A stretch of DNA of 64,000 nt from Pseudomonas fulva NBRC 16637 = DSM 17717 (GTDB taxonomy: Bacteria; Pseudomonadota; Gammaproteobacteria; Pseudomonadales; Pseudomonadaceae). Positions 62,914-64,000 of this stretch are shown one piece after another. Below the pieces are notes generated by a model that saw only the letters and a list, made by a program, of their open reading frames with translations, did not search any database and was not told where the DNA came from. Where the stretch lies: positions 248,001 through 312,000 of the forward strand of contig NZ_BBIQ01000001.1 of NCBI RefSeq assembly GCF_000730565.1, given 5' to 3'. Both the position numbers and the translations under genes were made by a program. The first letter of the stretch is position 1; each line of letters starts with the position of its first letter.

Positions 62914-64000
62914 TCAAGTATGGCTCAGTGTTGCTGATTCATCACCAGCCGGCATTGGCTTGTCGGTGTCCTTGAGCAATTGGCTGGTCACTACGCCTGC
63001 CGTCATTGATCCGTTCACGCTCAACGCCGTACGGCCCATGGCGAGCAGTGGCTCTACCGGAATCAGCAATACCACCAATACCGCCGGCATGCCCATGACC
63101 GTCAACACGACTATCGGCATCAGTGCGCCGCCGCCAACTGTGAGCGAAGTGAGCGTGACGACACCTATAAATGCGGCGATCCACTGCGGATCCAAGGTGT
63201 CGATGCCGATAGAGGGCGCGACCAGTACCGCCAAAATGGCAGGATAGAGCCCGGAGCAGCCGCTTTGACCGAGGGTGGCTCCGAATGATGCGCTCAAGCT
63301 GGCGATCGAGTGCGGCACTCTGAGGTGGCGCGTTTGTACGTCGATGTTCAGCGGGATACTGGCCATACTCGAACTGCTGCTGAAAGCGAGAGTCAGCACC
63401 GGCCACACGTTACGGAAGAAATGCAGAGGGCTAACGCCGACTGCCGCCAGTATTATGGCGTGTATCAGGAACATCAGCATCAGGCCCAGACAGGTCACGA
63501 ACACATAGCTGCCCAGCCCAATGAGATCTTGCAGGTTGGCGTTGACGACTGCTTTTGTCATCAGCGCCAGCACGCCGTAAGGCGCCAGGTTAATGATCAC
63601 GGCCACCAGGCGTATCAACCAGCCTTGCAGCGTGTCGATGGCCCACAGTGCACGCCGTCCCTTTTTTGCATCTTCATTGCCCAACCGTAGGGCGGCCAGG
63701 CCAACAAAGACGGCAAAGATGATCATGCCAATGATCGAGGACGACTTGGCCTCCGGCAGCTCGCCTACCGGGTTGCTGGGGATGAGCGAGAGCAGCGTGT
63801 CTGGGATGTTCAGATCGGGGCTCTCGAATGCTTGGCTTTTGTCGTTGAATTGGAACGGGTCGAATAACTGAGCGCTTGGCGTCCACGCTTCGATAGCAAA
63901 GCTGACGAAGTTGGTCAGCAGGATACCGATCAGGGCAGCGATGGCGGTGGTCAGTAGCAGCGTGCCGATGCTCAGGACGCTGATAAGCGGCAGGGAGCGG
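62914..64000 (-). CDS. Second TcyP-type transporter, N-terminus beyond window edge
   Basis: The frame is open to the right edge, so only the C-terminal 361 residues are seen. It is a paralogue of the transporter at 59979: [70 protein letters not shown] and the identical ending [14 protein letters not shown]. The loop after helix 3 is different (FAIEAWTPSAQLFDPFQFND), so it may have another substrate preference. Confidence 0.85.
   Translation of the reverse strand, partial: RSLPLISVLSIGTLLLTTAIAALIGILLTNFVSFAIEAWTPSAQLFDPFQFNDKSQAFESPDLNIPDTLLSLIPSNPVGELPEAKSSSIIGMIIFAVFVGLAALRLGNEDAKKGRRALWAIDTLQGWLIRLVAVIINLAPYGVLALMTKAVVNANLQDLIGLGSYVFVTCLGLMLMFLIHAIILAAVGVSPLHFFRNVWPVLTLAFSSSSSMASIPLNIDVQTRHLRVPHSIASLSASFGATLGQSGCSGLYPAILAVLVAPSIGIDTLDPQWIAAFIGVVTLTSLTVGGGALMPIVVLTVMGMPAVLVVLLIPVEPLLAMGRTALSVNGSMTAGVVTSQLLKDTDKPMPAGDESATLSHT

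Noticed and set aside
1..64000. tRNA or rRNA genes and CRISPR arrays
   Set aside because: No cloverleaf-like or rRNA-like sequence and no regularly spaced repeats were seen on reading the window.

Overview
The window is a Pseudomonas chromosome segment, most likely of the P. putida group. The support is the set of GC-rich housekeeping genes with pseudomonad-type products: serA beside a D-2-hydroxyglutarate dehydrogenase, rpiA divergent from ilvA, the rppH-ptsP-lgt-thyA-folA neighbourhood, a 147-residue CadR with cadA, and a phosphorylcholine phosphatase. The core genes lie at 1-17358 and 53335-64000. Both edges cut through genes: an alpha/beta hydrolase on the left and a cystine-type transporter on the right.

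Between these flanks sits a mobile island of about 36 kb (roughly 17360-53334) inserted inside the host thyA gene. The first 219-220 codons of thyA are at 16700-17359 and the last 103 codons are at 53335-53646. Joined, they give 323 residues, so the host gene is split without visible loss. The island opens with a tightly packed plus-strand operon: three tyrosine-recombinase-like genes (411, 795 and 695 aa), a small HTH/coiled-coil gene (170 aa) and a complete thymidylate synthase gene of a different subfamily (277 aa). The element therefore appears to break an essential gene and to carry its own replacement in the transposition operon. The replacement lacks the target-site sequence. An 11-bp inverted repeat lies just inside both ends. 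The gene set resembles multi-recombinase elements (Tn554-type TnpA/B/C, recombinase-in-trio elements, Gamma-Mobile-Trio elements), but the thyA-for-thyA exchange is the outstanding feature.

The rest of the island is cargo. From about 24.6 to 33.3 kb there are small hypothetical genes, an XRE/Hin-like regulator, a metallophosphoesterase, an MvaT-family (H-NS-like) silencer, a DUF2971 gene and a stretch of decay: a truncated YbaK-like gene, a GNAT gene with an in-frame stop, and a frameshifted duplicate. A LexA-type box lies in this part. From 33.4 to 42.8 kb there is an unknown two-gene unit, a ribbon-helix-helix/EVE-like protein, a PemK-like coiled-coil protein, a double winged-helix protein, a HEPN-like protein, unknown genes and an IS66 remnant. 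From 42.9 to 53.1 kb lies a defence segment: a 1076-aa protein with a restriction-endonuclease-like N-terminus, two Abi-like HEPN proteins, and a complete Hachiman system (hamA, hamB) next to the right end. No conjugation or phage structural genes are visible, so the island looks like a site-specific transposon or integrative element, not an ICE or prophage.

The right flank continues with cadR/cadA, a DUF2868 membrane protein and DUF3482 GTPase pair, folA, a TcyP-type transporter, phosphorylcholine phosphatase and a second TcyP-like transporter. Because host folA remains, the dTMP cycle should work with the island thymidylate synthase in place of the broken host enzyme.
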